Of a stretch of 45,144 nt of DNA, positions 1-7,626 are shown in pieces. Position 1 is the first letter of the stretch; the number at the start of each line of letters is the position of its first letter. Under the pieces are notes generated by a model. It was not told the DNA's origin. It worked only from the letters and a program-made list of their open reading frames with translations, and ran no database searches. This DNA is from an uncultured Clostridia bacterium (lineage in GTDB: Bacteria > Bacillota > Clostridia > Oscillospirales > JAAYOS01): positions 1-45,144 of the forward strand of contig CALXFK010000103.1 in the NCBI GenBank assembly GCA_944387575.1, written 5' to 3'. Position numbers and translations under genes: made by a program.

Positions 1-64
1 TTCTGGTAAACGAACAGCCGGTAAGCCGGTGAATTGAAAACGGAAATAGCATCCGAACATCAAT

Positions 65-103
65 GGGACGCTCCAAACGAATGAAGTGCCGTTGGAGCGT
101 CCC
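65..103 (+). terminator. Hairpin, likely terminator of a gene left of the window
   Basis: Perfect 12-bp inverted repeat (GGGACGCTCCAA at 65-76, TTGGAGCGTCCC at 92-103) with a 15-nt loop, followed by a T-rich but interrupted tail. All three plus-strand frames meet a stop within the first 37 bases, so a plus-strand gene could end there and use this hairpin. No coding region could be assigned to bases 1-180. Confidence 0.55.
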
Positions 104-180
104 CTGTTATTATTCTATTATTCGCAGCGTCGGTGGAACTGCGGCATTTTTTATGCGTCATAGTCATAATAGAAGAGATA

Positions 181-225
181 ATTGACCCGGTTGACTCGGT
201 TGACATAATTAACCCAATTGACTAA
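181..225 (+). repeat. Five tandem degenerate 9-bp repeats in the EFR1 promoter region
   Basis: Five consecutive 9-mers, ATTGACCCG, GTTGACTCG, GTTGACATA, ATTAACCCA and ATTGACTAA, follow one another without gaps and share the core TTgAC. They overlap the putative -35 and -10 elements of the downstream gene. Such spaced direct repeats could be operator sites; they may also be a simple-sequence expansion of a -35-like motif. Confidence 0.6.
182..209 (+). promoter_or_regulatory. Putative sigma-A promoter of the EFR1-GNAT operon
   Basis: TTGACC (182-187) is followed after 16 bases by CATAAT (204-209), lying 31 bases before the start codon. A strong Shine-Dalgarno (GGAGGTGG, 228-235) follows. The tandem TTGAC repeats give several alternative -35 elements, so the exact register is uncertain. 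Confidence 0.45.
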
Positions 226-240
226 TTGGAGGTGGCGTGA

Positions 241-999
241 ATGGTAATATATTTTACCGGCACCGGAAACAGTCGGTACTGTGCAAAGGAACTTGCAGAG
301 CTTCTTGAGGATGAATGTACCGACTCGTTTGGATATATCCGCAGCGAAAGCGCCGGAATGTTCAGCTCGGAAAGACCGTGGGTGTTCGTCTGCCCGACCT
401 ATGCATGGCAGATACCAAAAGTGTTTGCGGACTTCATCCGGCGCAGCCGTTTTGATGGTAACCATGACGCATACTTTGTAATGACCTGCGGCGGTGAGAT
501 AGGAAACGCCCACCCGTCGAACCTCGCCCTGTGCTCGGAAAAGTCTTTTCGCTGTCGCGGGACAATCCCGGTCGTGATGCCGGAAAACTATATTGCCATG
601 TTCAGTGCGCCCGATCATTCCGAGGCGCTTCGTATCATATCCGCTGCACAGCCGCAGATACGGCAGGCGGCAGAATTTGTCGCGTCCGGGCAGGACTTCC
701 CTGTTCAGCGGACCGGGGCGCTTGACAAATTGAAGTCCGGTCCGATAAACGCGCTCTTCCTCCGGTTCAACAACCGCACAAAGCCGTTTTCGGTGTCGGA
801 CGCATGCACCTCCTGCGGTAAGTGTGAGCGGGTCTGCCCGGTCCATTGCATAGACATGCGGGATGGACGCCCGGAGTGGAGCGGGAAATGTACACAGTGC
901 ATGGCGTGCATTTGCGGGTGCCCGGTGTCCGCGATTGAGTACGGTAGGGCGAGCCGCGGCAAGCCCAGGTACCAGTGCCCGGAGTACGAAAGCCGATGA
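241..999 (+). CDS. EFR1 family ferredoxin (flavodoxin-like fold plus two 4Fe-4S clusters)
   Basis: A 252-residue redox protein. The N-terminus MVIYFTGTGNSRYCA is the FMN-phosphate loop of a flavodoxin-like domain (about residues 1-160). The C-terminal third carries two ferredoxin motifs of the CxxCxxCxxxC type, one starting CTSCGKC and one starting CTQCMAC, each ending in a CP pair. This domain order matches the EFR1 family found in anaerobic Clostridia, thought to move electrons in the cytoplasm; partner and substrate are unknown. The ATG at 241 has an excellent Shine-Dalgarno (GGAGGTGG). The stop codon overlaps the next start (ATGA), so the GNAT gene is probably translationally coupled. The family call is firm, the physiological role is not. 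Confidence 0.9.
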   Translation: MVIYFTGTGNSRYCAKELAELLEDECTDSFGYIRSESAGMFSSERPWVFVCPTYAWQIPKVFADFIRRSRFDGNHDAYFVMTCGGEIGNAHPSNLALCSEKSFRCRGTIPVVMPENYIAMFSAPDHSEALRIISAAQPQIRQAAEFVASGQDFPVQRTGALDKLKSGPINALFLRFNNRTKPFSVSDACTSCGKCERVCPVHCIDMRDGRPEWSGKCTQCMACICGCPVSAIEYGRASRGKPRYQCPEYESR

Positions 1000-1625
1000 A
1001 CGAGAACATAGTTATTCGCAGAGAGACGCCTGCGGACTTCCGCGCCGCGGAGGAACTCACGCGCGAGGCATTCTGGAACGTGTACCGTCCCGGCTGTATG
1101 GAGCACTATCTGCTCCACGTTCTGCGGGATGACCCAGATTTCATTGCTGAGCTTGACCTTGTAATGGAGCGAGACGGGCAACTCATTGGTCATATCATGT
1201 ACATGCGCGCCGAGATACACGCAGACGGCGGCAATGTAATTCCAGTGATGACATTTGGTCCGGTGAGCATACGTCCGGACGTTCAGCGCATGGGCTACGG
1301 CACCATGATTGTCAGGCACTCGATGCGCATGGCGGCAGAACTCGGTGCGGGGGCGCTCTGTATCGAGGGTAACGCCGCGTTTTACGGGAAATGCGGATTT
1401 GCAGCCGCTTACACGCGCGGCATACGCTGGCAGGGCGAGCCGGAAAACGCCTCCTCTCCTCACAACCTGCTCTGCGTGCTGAAAGAAGGTTTTCTTGACG
1501 GCATTACCGGTGTATACTGCACTCCGCCGGGCTATTTTGTGGATGACGCGGCGGTTGAGGCGTTTGACGCAACCTTTCCTCCGAAAGCAAAAGCCAAAAA
1601 ACCGGCGGTTGACATCACAAAATAA
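996..1625 (+). CDS. GNAT family N-acetyltransferase
   Basis: A 209-residue acyltransferase of the GNAT fold, expected to move an acetyl group from acetyl-CoA to an amine. The acetyl-CoA pyrophosphate loop is visible as QRMGYG following the beta-4 strand VIPVMTFGPVSIRP. The start was set at ATG 996, which overlaps the TGA of the ferredoxin gene (ATGA); an in-frame GTG at 975 would add seven residues but has no better ribosome site. The C-terminus is lysine-rich (PPKAKAKKPA). The substrate cannot be read from sequence; pairing with an EFR1 ferredoxin gives no clear clue. Confidence 0.88.
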   Translation: MNENIVIRRETPADFRAAEELTREAFWNVYRPGCMEHYLLHVLRDDPDFIAELDLVMERDGQLIGHIMYMRAEIHADGGNVIPVMTFGPVSIRPDVQRMGYGTMIVRHSMRMAAELGAGALCIEGNAAFYGKCGFAAAYTRGIRWQGEPENASSPHNLLCVLKEGFLDGITGVYCTPPGYFVDDAAVEAFDATFPPKAKAKKPAVDITK

Positions 1626-1641
1626 AGGAACAAACGGACGA

Positions 1642-1679
1642 AAGAGCGCAGGCACTTTGAAGTGTCTGCGCTCTTTTAT
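1642..1679 (+). terminator. Rho-independent terminator of the EFR1-GNAT operon
   Basis: A 16-bp stem (left arm 1642-1657, right arm 1660-1675, a single G-U pair, 2-nt gap at the apex) runs straight into TTTTATTAA. The following 1680-1825 holds no gene or structure I can support. Confidence 0.85.
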
Positions 1680-1825
1680 TAAGTTTAAACCGAGCTGAAC
1701 GAATATGCCTCTCGCACGCCTGTGCCACGAGAACCCTCGCTCCGCCCGCATTTCCCCCGCCGCCAATCATCCTTGCAGCGTGTCAATTTCAGGTTTTAAG
1801 CGATGCCGGTGAGCCCTGTACACCG

Positions 1826-2284
1826 CTATTTGCGCTCGCCAAGCAGCTTTTGAAGCTCCTTCATGAAACTGTCCACGTCCTTGAACTGGCGGTACACTGA
1901 CGCAAAACGCACATATGCGACCTCGTCTATCTGCCGCAACTCAGCCATAGCAAGCTCGCCGATGTCCTTTGAGCTGACTTCCCTGTCGAGCGTGTTTTGA
2001 ATGATAGCCTCAATGTTGGAGGTGGCTTTCTCAAGCTCGTCCAACGTGACCGACCGTTTTTCTATCGCGCGCAGCATGGAATTGAGCAGTTTTTCGCGGT
2101 TGAACGGCTCGCGCGTCCCGTCCCGCTTTATCACTACTATCGGCATCGATTCGACAGTCTCATATGTAGTGAACCTTTTCCCGCAGGACAGACACTCGCG
2201 GCGTCTACGAATTGTGGAGCTCTCGTCCGCCGGACGCGAATCCACGACCTTGCTCTCTGTATATCCACAGAATGGACATTTCAT
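1826..2284 (-). CDS. nrdR: Transcriptional repressor NrdR
   Basis: A 152-residue zinc-ribbon and ATP-cone repressor of ribonucleotide reductase genes. The N-terminal zinc ribbon has CPFC (Cys3, Cys6) and CLSC (Cys31, Cys34) around the conserved stretch [17 protein letters not shown]. An ATP-cone follows from about residue 49 ([17 protein letters not shown]), which senses ATP or dATP. Length and order match the family. No ribonucleotide reductase gene lies in the window, so its targets are elsewhere. It diverges from the cytidylate-kinase-like gene. There is no obvious strong Shine-Dalgarno before the ATG at 2284, so initiation may be weak. Confidence 0.97.
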   Translation of the reverse strand: MKCPFCGYTESKVVDSRPADESSTIRRRRECLSCGKRFTTYETVESMPIVVIKRDGTREPFNREKLLNSMLRAIEKRSVTLDELEKATSNIEAIIQNTLDREVSSKDIGELAMAELRQIDEVAYVRFASVYRQFKDVDSFMKELQKLLGERK

Positions 2285-2321
2285 TTAATCATCCACACTT
2301 TCATATTTTTACTGTATATTT

Positions 2322-2350
2322 TATATATCATACCCCGAGGGCTTAGTCAA
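2322..2350 (-). promoter_or_regulatory. Putative promoter of nrdR
   Basis: On the minus strand TTGACT (2345-2350) is spaced 17 bases from TATATA (2322-2327). The -10 lies in a nearly palindromic AT-rich block (TGTATATTTTATATATCA on the plus strand, 2313-2330). Confidence 0.5.
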
Positions 2351-2389
2351 GCGCAAGCGGTAAATGTCTATGTAAAGGTAAATAAATAC

Positions 2390-2403
2390 CAAAATATATC
2401 TTG
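2390..2403. promoter_or_regulatory. Imperfect palindrome overlapping the -35 of the cytidylate-kinase-like gene
   Basis: CAAAATATATCTTG is symmetric except for one pair and overlaps the first bases of the -35 at 2401. Its centre resembles the AT-rich core of NrdR boxes, and nrdR is the divergent neighbour, but the outer bases match the box consensus only partly. Confidence 0.3.
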
Positions 2404-2429
2404 CACAATTAGATAATTTAAGCTATAAT
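2401..2429 (+). promoter_or_regulatory. Sigma-A promoter of the cytidylate-kinase-like / epimerase operon
   Basis: TTGCAC (2401-2406), a 17-base spacer and a consensus TATAAT (2424-2429). The predicted start near 2436 is followed by the inverted repeat TGTAGT-n6-ACTACA (2442-2459) and a Shine-Dalgarno GGGAGGG just before the ATG at 2477. Confidence 0.8.
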
Positions 2430-2476
2430 GACAATACAAGTTGTAGTGTCTTTACTACATAAGGGAGGGATATAGC

Positions 2477-3112
2477 ATGACCGGAAAGCATCTTGTTACA
2501 ATTAACAGACAGTACGGTTCAAATGGCGACAAGGTAGGGCGTATTCTTGCGGAGAAGCTAGGCTTTGCGTTTTACGACAAGGAGCTCATTGCCCTAGCTG
2601 CAAAGGACAGCGGTTTTACCGAGACTATTTTCGAAAACGCTGACGAAAAGCCGTCGAACAGTCTTCTCTACTCAATAGTTACCGGGTCGTACAATCCCCG
2701 CTCGTGGTTCGTCGGGAACATGGATATGCTAACCAACGATACGCTGTTCAATATCCAGGCTGACGTCATACGTTCGCTTTCCGACCACTCCTGCGTCATA
2801 GTAGGCAGATGCGCAGATTTTATTCTGCGTGATATGCCGGAGCTCCTCACGGTGTTTATCCACTCGTCGTTTGCAAACCGTGTGGAATATGCCCGCACCG
2901 AGCGTCCCTCGATGACAACAAAGGAGCTGGAGGCTTACGTCCGCAAGCAGGACAAGAGCCGCACGAGTTATTACAGCTACTATGCCAACCGTCCGTGGGA
3001 TGTCGCGTCGAATTACGACCTCGTAATAGACATCGACAAGTTTGGTGTAGACGGTGCAGTATCTATCATTACATCTGCGCTTGAAATAAAGGATAGGGAT
3101 CAAACCAAGTGA
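2477..3112 (+). CDS. Cytidylate kinase-like family protein
   Basis: A 211-residue P-loop protein of the cytidylate-kinase-like family common in Clostridia. The N-terminus HLVTINRQYGSNGDKVGRIL fits the family's divergent nucleotide-binding loop in which the usual GxxxxGKS is replaced by RQYGSNG. FYDKELI and VIVGRCADFIL are further family landmarks. It is not the housekeeping Cmk, which has a canonical P-loop and different length; its substrate is unknown. The strong promoter directly upstream and the inverted repeat in the 5' leader suggest regulation. It overlaps the next gene by 4 bases (GTGA). Confidence 0.85.
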   Translation: MTGKHLVTINRQYGSNGDKVGRILAEKLGFAFYDKELIALAAKDSGFTETIFENADEKPSNSLLYSIVTGSYNPRSWFVGNMDMLTNDTLFNIQADVIRSLSDHSCVIVGRCADFILRDMPELLTVFIHSSFANRVEYARTERPSMTTKELEAYVRKQDKSRTSYYSYYANRPWDVASNYDLVIDIDKFGVDGAVSIITSALEIKDRDQTK

Positions 3113-4089
3113 AAGCACTGTTTATTGGTGGAACCGGACTTATAAGCAGCGCGGTCACCGAGCTTGCGCTAAGGTCGGGTATCGAGGTATATCTTCTTAA
3201 CCGTGGTTCAAAGCGCGGGTTTGAGGAGAGCGGCGCGCACTACATCGTCTGCGACATACACGATGAGGATGCGGTCGCGAACAGTATTCGTGGCATGGAG
3301 TTCGACGTCGTGGCGGACTTCATTGCGTACGCCCCTTCGGATGTTGAGCGTGACTACCGCCTTTTTGCTGACAGGACCAGACAGTATATATTTATCTCAT
3401 CCGCTTCCGCATATTCGAAGCCGGTAATGAGTCACCCTATTACCGAGAGCCATCCTCTCGGGAACAGGTTCTGGCAGTATTCGCAGCTCAAAGCCGATTG
3501 TGAGCGGTTCCTGTTCGACAAATTTGCCGAGGAAGGTTTCCCGGTCACTGTTGTTCGTCCGTCGCACACCTATGGCGACGGAAAGTTCCTCGTTCCCCTC
3601 TCCGGTGCAAAGACTCAGTGGACATACCTCGACCGCATTCTGCGCGGAGCACCGGTCGTGGTTCACGGGGATGGGAAATCGCTCTGGACGGTCACCCATA
3701 ACACCGACTTTGCAAAGGCTTTTGTCGGGCTTATGGGGAACTATTCGGCAGTCGGTCAGGCTTTTCACATCGTGAGCGACGAGGCACTCACATGGGACAA
3801 CATTATCTCTGTTGAGAGCCGCCTTCTCGGAGTCGAACCAAATATAGTCCACGTCGCTTCCGAGCGGATAGCGCGGACACTTCCCGAGTACTACGGAGGG
3901 CTGCTAGGTGATAAGTCGGAGTCGATGTTGTTCGACACATCTAAAATCAAGAGATTTGTGCCGTCGTTCATATGTACTACTCCGTTTTCGGTAGGTATCC
4001 GCCGCTCCATCGAGGCGATAATGAGCGGTGAACGGATAGTTGACGAGTCGTACAACGCTCGCGTGGATCTGCTGTTGAGTGAACTGTAA
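3109..4089 (+). CDS. NAD-dependent epimerase/dehydratase family protein
   Basis: A 326-residue extended short-chain dehydrogenase/reductase. The Rossmann nucleotide loop is GGTGLISS at residues 7-14. The family's usual YxxxK pair may be YSQLK in RFWQYSQLKADCE. The C-terminal half, with GDGKSLWTVTHNTDFAKA, resembles clostridial NAD-dependent sugar-nucleotide epimerases or isoflavone-reductase-like proteins. Start is GTG, overlapping the previous TGA, with AGGATAGG upstream; the two genes are translationally coupled. The substrate is unknown. Confidence 0.85.
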   Translation: MKALFIGGTGLISSAVTELALRSGIEVYLLNRGSKRGFEESGAHYIVCDIHDEDAVANSIRGMEFDVVADFIAYAPSDVERDYRLFADRTRQYIFISSASAYSKPVMSHPITESHPLGNRFWQYSQLKADCERFLFDKFAEEGFPVTVVRPSHTYGDGKFLVPLSGAKTQWTYLDRILRGAPVVVHGDGKSLWTVTHNTDFAKAFVGLMGNYSAVGQAFHIVSDEALTWDNIISVESRLLGVEPNIVHVASERIARTLPEYYGGLLGDKSESMLFDTSKIKRFVPSFICTTPFSVGIRRSIEAIMSGERIVDESYNARVDLLLSEL

Positions 4090-4128
4090 AAAAGAAGTGA
4101 GAGCCATTCCGGCTCTCACTTCTTTTTT
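4088..4128. terminator. Bidirectional terminator between convergent genes
   Basis: Perfect 12-bp stem (GAAGTGAGAGCC at 4094-4105, its complement at 4111-4122) flanked by six A on the left and six T on the right, so it can end both the epimerase operon and the PepSY operon. Confidence 0.92.
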
Positions 4129-4143
4129 ACAATAAGTTACTTA

Positions 4144-5259
4144 TCAGTTGAAGTCGACGCTCTTGGAGATTATCTGTCCGGTGTATCCGTCGATGTCGTA
4201 GTCGTACTCGTTCCTACCTGCCATGAACTCGATCTCGTACTTATAACGGTTGTCGTCGCGGTCGCGCTCGCACTTGATAAACACGACTTCACTTGCGGAG
4301 TATCCAGCATCCTTCAGCGCGGCGCTCTTTGCGGCTTCATTGCCGATAAGCGTACCGCTGCCCTGAGGCTTTGAAAAGATCTCCATATCATATTCGTACA
4401 GCGCGCCGGTGTATGCGTCGATGGTGTAATCGTACTTCGCGCTTGAGGTGTAGAAATCGACTTCATAGACCTTCTTCCCGGAGTCTCGCTCAAGCTCAGT
4501 TTTGGTGAAAGTGACCTCGCTGGACTTGAACCCTGCATAGCCAAGAACGGTGCTCTTTGCAGTGTCGGCGGTCATGGTGTCGCCAGTGCTGGCAGTGTTA
4601 TTGTTATTGGTATTATTGTTGTTGCTGCCTGTGTTGGTGTTTCCACCGGTATTTGTGTCGACAAAGCTGTCGGCGTCGGTCACGAGGCTGCCGGAACCGG
4701 GAGACGTGAGGGTTATAGTATAAGTTGTGGCGTTCCAGCTAACGGTGTCCCCCATCAGCTCACCTATTGCACGGATCGGGAGGTAGGTCGAACCGTTGTA
4801 CAGTATCGGGTAGACCGTTCTGCCCTGGGCATCGGTGAAGTTGCGTACAACTCCATCCACGATGATTGTGAAGTCGGGTCTGAGCTGAGCATAGATATCC
4901 TGCTCGGCTGTGGTAGTGTCGGGAGTGCCGGTGACCGGAGTGGAAAGGCGGGGCGACGAGAGGGTGACGGTGAGCGTGGTCTGATCCCAGTTCACGTTTT
5001 TACCCATCAATTCGCCGATAGCGCGGACCGGAAGATAGTGGGTACCGTTATAGAAAATGGTGTGGACCTCTTTGCCCTGTGCATTGTAGAAGGTTTGCTC
5101 TGTCCCGTCGATGACGACCTTTACGCCGGGACGGAGCTCCGCGACGATGTTGCTTGCTGTTCCTGCCGCAAAGCCTAACGTGAGCAGACTGAACATAGTC
5201 ATCACTGCGAGAACAATTGCGGCAATTCGTTTCCAGGTTTTTGATTGTCTGATTTTCAT
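4144..5259 (-). CDS. Exported stalk-domain protein with two PepSY repeats
   Basis: A 371-residue secreted protein. Residues 1-33 are a signal peptide (basic KIRQSKTWKR, hydrophobic core, cleavage near GFAAG). Two copper-amine-oxidase-type stalk domains follow (about 38-103 and 122-190), each with V.VDG..., a YNG..YLP[VI]RAIGELMG motif and a W-x-TT..TL end. A low-complexity Asn/Thr/Gly linker (about 205-225) leads to two PepSY domains (about 233-295 and 300-371) ending in DAYTG and DGYTG. The start was placed at ATG 5259 behind GAGGAGGG; a TTG at 5277 lies inside that ribosome site. It is 30 bases downstream of the PepSY lipoprotein gene and surely co-transcribed. PepSY domains usually inhibit or bind peptidases; here no peptidase is present, so a binding or sensing role at the cell surface is inferred. 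Confidence 0.88.
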   Translation of the reverse strand: MKIRQSKTWKRIAAIVLAVMTMFSLLTLGFAAGTASNIVAELRPGVKVVIDGTEQTFYNAQGKEVHTIFYNGTHYLPVRAIGELMGKNVNWDQTTLTVTLSSPRLSTPVTGTPDTTTAEQDIYAQLRPDFTIIVDGVVRNFTDAQGRTVYPILYNGSTYLPIRAIGELMGDTVSWNATTYTITLTSPGSGSLVTDADSFVDTNTGGNTNTGSNNNNTNNNNTASTGDTMTADTAKSTVLGYAGFKSSEVTFTKTELERDSGKKVYEVDFYTSSAKYDYTIDAYTGALYEYDMEIFSKPQGSGTLIGNEAAKSAALKDAGYSASEVVFIKCERDRDDNRYKYEIEFMAGRNEYDYDIDGYTGQIISKSVDFN

Positions 5260-5289
5260 TAAAAGTGCCCTCCTCAAAATTTATTTAGC

Positions 5290-6174
5290 TCAACGGTGGA
5301 TAGACTCTGCTTCCCAGCTTCTGATCGCGCCGCTGTAACCGTCTATTTCAAACTCGTACTCCATGTTCCCGTAGTAAATTTTCCCCTCATATTCGAGCCT
5401 GCCGTCATCATAGTCGACCTCAAACTCGTATATGTCACTTGTTGTCGAGCCCGGAACCTGAGATATTGCAATGTTCTTCGCCTCTTCGGCAGTTATCTCC
5501 TTATTCGAGCCTGATGTGGGAGGAGTGTAGTTCTCGATATCGTAGTCAAAACTTACAATATCACCGGTGTATGCGTCCACTTCGTAGTCATACTCAGTGT
5601 AGTCGGTGCTGTAAAACTCGATGTCGTACACTGTGTATCCGTCGTCCCGGTCAAGCTCGCCCTTGATAAAGGACACCTGGTCGGAACTGAGCCCGGCATG
5701 CGCGATTGCAAGCTCCTTTGCCCGGTCGACCGAGATCATTGTGCCGGAGCTACTTTGCGTATTCTGCGTGGGCTGTGCGGACGGTGGTGTAGAGATCTGC
5801 TCATACGTGTCTGCGTCGGTCACAAGGCTATCACTGGGAGCCGGTGCATCGGTTGCCGGTGCAGTTTCCTGAGCGACCGAGTCTAGCGTGTCAGGCGTCG
5901 TGCTTTCAAGTACTCTGCCGGTCATAGCGTCGATGTCGTACCGGTAGGAACCGCCGCCGGAGGTGAAGGTAACTTCGTAGTAATAGACGCCATCGCGGCT
6001 CTCAAGATCGGTCTTAATGGTGTCGACCAGATCGGTTGTGACCCCGGCTGCCGCAAGCGCGTAAATTTTTGCGCCTTCGCTGCCGATATATCCGAGCTGC
6101 GACTGGTCCTGCATGCATCCGGTGAGAAGCAGTCCGCAGACAAGAGTTGTAAATAAGATGTAGAATGCTTTCAT
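5290..6174 (-). CDS. PepSY-repeat lipoprotein
   Basis: A 294-residue lipoprotein with the lipobox LLTGC (Cys20), so it is anchored on the outer face of the membrane. It contains three PepSY units (about 30-85, 145-205 and 225-290), each ending in an acidic strand and a D-A/G-Y-S/T-G or DAMTG motif (DIDAMTG, EVDAYTG, EIDGYSG). Threonine/serine/proline-rich linkers join them. The ATG at 6174 has AAAGGAG upstream. It heads a two-gene operon with the stalk-PepSY protein and lies directly downstream of a two-component system; a paired 7-bp direct repeat in its promoter region suggests it is the target of that system. Possible roles are cell-surface ligand binding or control of an extracytoplasmic protease. 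Confidence 0.88.
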   Translation of the reverse strand: MKAFYILFTTLVCGLLLTGCMQDQSQLGYIGSEGAKIYALAAAGVTTDLVDTIKTDLESRDGVYYYEVTFTSGGGSYRYDIDAMTGRVLESTTPDTLDSVAQETAPATDAPAPSDSLVTDADTYEQISTPPSAQPTQNTQSSSGTMISVDRAKELAIAHAGLSSDQVSFIKGELDRDDGYTVYDIEFYSTDYTEYDYEVDAYTGDIVSFDYDIENYTPPTSGSNKEITAEEAKNIAISQVPGSTTSDIYEFEVDYDDGRLEYEGKIYYGNMEYEFEIDGYSGAIRSWEAESIHR

Positions 6175-6214
6175 CTCGCGTTCTCCTTTCGGTTTTTACA
6201 TGCTGATACTACCC

Positions 6215-6237
6215 GGTCAACATGAATTCTACATGAA
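6215..6237 (-). promoter_or_regulatory. Direct repeat TTCATGT with 11-bp period before the PepSY operon, likely response-regulator site
   Basis: On the minus strand TTCATGT (6231-6237) is repeated after four bases (6220-6226), giving an 11-bp period, and is followed at once by TTGACC (6215-6220), a possible -35. OmpR-family regulators typically bind two 7-bp half-sites one helical turn apart just upstream of -35. No good -10 was found (weak candidate about 16 bases downstream), which fits an activated promoter. Confidence 0.5.
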
Positions 6238-6261
6238 ATTTTGAGGCACTACAAAAAAAAC

Positions 6262-7626
6262 TTACATATTTTTTCCCTCGACCGGCGACCCCGGAAGGTG
6301 CAGCGTAAACACGCTTCCAAGCTCAGGAACGCTTTCAAGTGTCATGTGTCCCCCGTGCAGCTCGGCTATCTGACGCACCATTGCGAGCCCGAGCCCAACT
6401 CCGCCGCTTACGCCGCTGCGCGAAGGGTCGACCTGGTAGAACCGCTGCCATATCTTCTCCTGCTGTTCGGGCGGGATACCTATGCCGTCATCCCGGACAG
6501 AGACAGTCGCCTCCCCGCCGCGCTGCGCGGTCGTGACCCACACGTGACCTTCCGGCTTTCCGTACTTGAATGCGTTTGTCACAAGGTTCTTGACCAGCAC
6601 CGACAGAAGCGACGCATCCCCAGCCACCCAAACCGGTTTATCCGCGTTTATTGTGAGTCGCGTGCTGTCAAAGTCCTGACCGGTGAGCGTTTCACAAACG
6701 AGATTGCTCAGATCGACCGCCGCCATATTTGCGGATTCTACCCCCTGGTCGAGCCGAGTCATGCTGAGAAGCTGGGAGATGAGCTCGGACATCTTTGACG
6801 CTTGACGCTCTATCATCTCGAGCGTCTCCTGTCGTTCCTCTGGCGTCTCGTCGTATTTCCTTGCGTACTCGCACGCACCCTTGATTATCGAAACCGGTGT
6901 GCGGAGTTCGTGCGAGGCGTCGGCGGTAAACTGTTTTTCCGATTCAAAAGCGCGTTCAAGGCGCTCAAAGAGCTGGTCAAATGTTCCCGCAAGCCGCGAA
7001 AACTCGTTGTTCCCGGGCGGGAGGTCTATCCTGCGGGACAGGTCTTTCGCTTCGCTGATTGCGGCGGCGGTCGAGTTTATCCTGTCAAGCGGGCGGAATG
7101 ACCGACGCACGATTATATACCCGCCGGCGGCAGCAAGAATTACAAATACAGGTATCGTCAGCGCCGCAACGCGCAAAAGGTTGGACGACACCTGCTGTGA
7201 GTTTGAAAGTTCGTAAAGCCCGCGCACCCACACTCCGTCCTCCCAGCCGTCGGGAACCCATATGTCGAGCACCAGAAATTCAACGCTTCCGCATTCAACC
7301 GTGCGGATAGATCCGTTGGTAAACGGTTCGGTCGCCGTGAATGCAACAGGGAGCTGCCCCGCCAGCAGGCTCTCGTTCTTGCTGTATACGAGCGTGCTCA
7401 CCCCGCTGCGCGAGAATACGAACTCCGACGAGAGAGTTAGCTTTCCGTCGGTGAGCTCTACACATTTCACATTCTGCTGTACCTCGGACGTGATGTATTC
7501 CATCGCGGTCCTATTTGCCGTCGACCGGCTGATAAGCAACATAAACACGAGCATTGTTAAGCTCAGCACCACCATCAACACAGTGAGCCAGGCAGTAATT
7601 TTTGACTTTATTGAGACCTTACGCAT
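6262..7626 (-). CDS. HAMP-domain sensor histidine kinase
   Basis: A 454-residue membrane kinase. Transmembrane segment 1 is at about 12-33, an extracytoplasmic sensor domain of some 118 residues follows, and transmembrane segment 2 at about 152-174. HAMP begins at RRSFRPLDRI. The phospho-accepting His239 lies in FTADASHELRTP; the ATP domain shows the N box (NLVTNAFKYG, 347-356), G1 (DDGIGIP, 379-385), F box (WQRFYQVD) and G2 (GLGLA, 411-415). All catalytic motifs are intact. It overlaps the response-regulator stop by 8 bases, so they are translationally coupled. The ligand is unknown; the neighbouring exported PepSY proteins suggest envelope sensing. Confidence 0.95.
   Translation of the reverse strand: MRKVSIKSKITAWLTVLMVVLSLTMLVFMLLISRSTANRTAMEYITSEVQQNVKCVELTDGKLTLSSEFVFSRSGVSTLVYSKNESLLAGQLPVAFTATEPFTNGSIRTVECGSVEFLVLDIWVPDGWEDGVWVRGLYELSNSQQVSSNLLRVAALTIPVFVILAAAGGYIIVRRSFRPLDRINSTAAAISEAKDLSRRIDLPPGNNEFSRLAGTFDQLFERLERAFESEKQFTADASHELRTPVSIIKGACEYARKYDETPEERQETLEMIERQASKMSELISQLLSMTRLDQGVESANMAAVDLSNLVCETLTGQDFDSTRLTINADKPVWVAGDASLLSVLVKNLVTNAFKYGKPEGHVWVTTAQRGGEATVSVRDDGIGIPPEQQEKIWQRFYQVDPSRSGVSGGVGLGLAMVRQIAELHGGHMTLESVPELGSVFTLHLPGSPVEGKNM

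Noticed and set aside
1-60. Possible 3' end of an upstream gene
   Set aside because: All three plus frames reach a stop by base 37, so at most a dozen codons would be visible; too short to identify.
151-846. 231-residue minus-strand frame with a repeated Val-Asn motif near its end
   Set aside because: Antisense to the EFR1 ferredoxin; the peptide repeat is the translated 9-bp DNA repeat.
705-1766. 353-residue minus-strand frame
   Set aside because: Antisense to the GNAT and ferredoxin genes, which both have clear motifs and ribosome sites.
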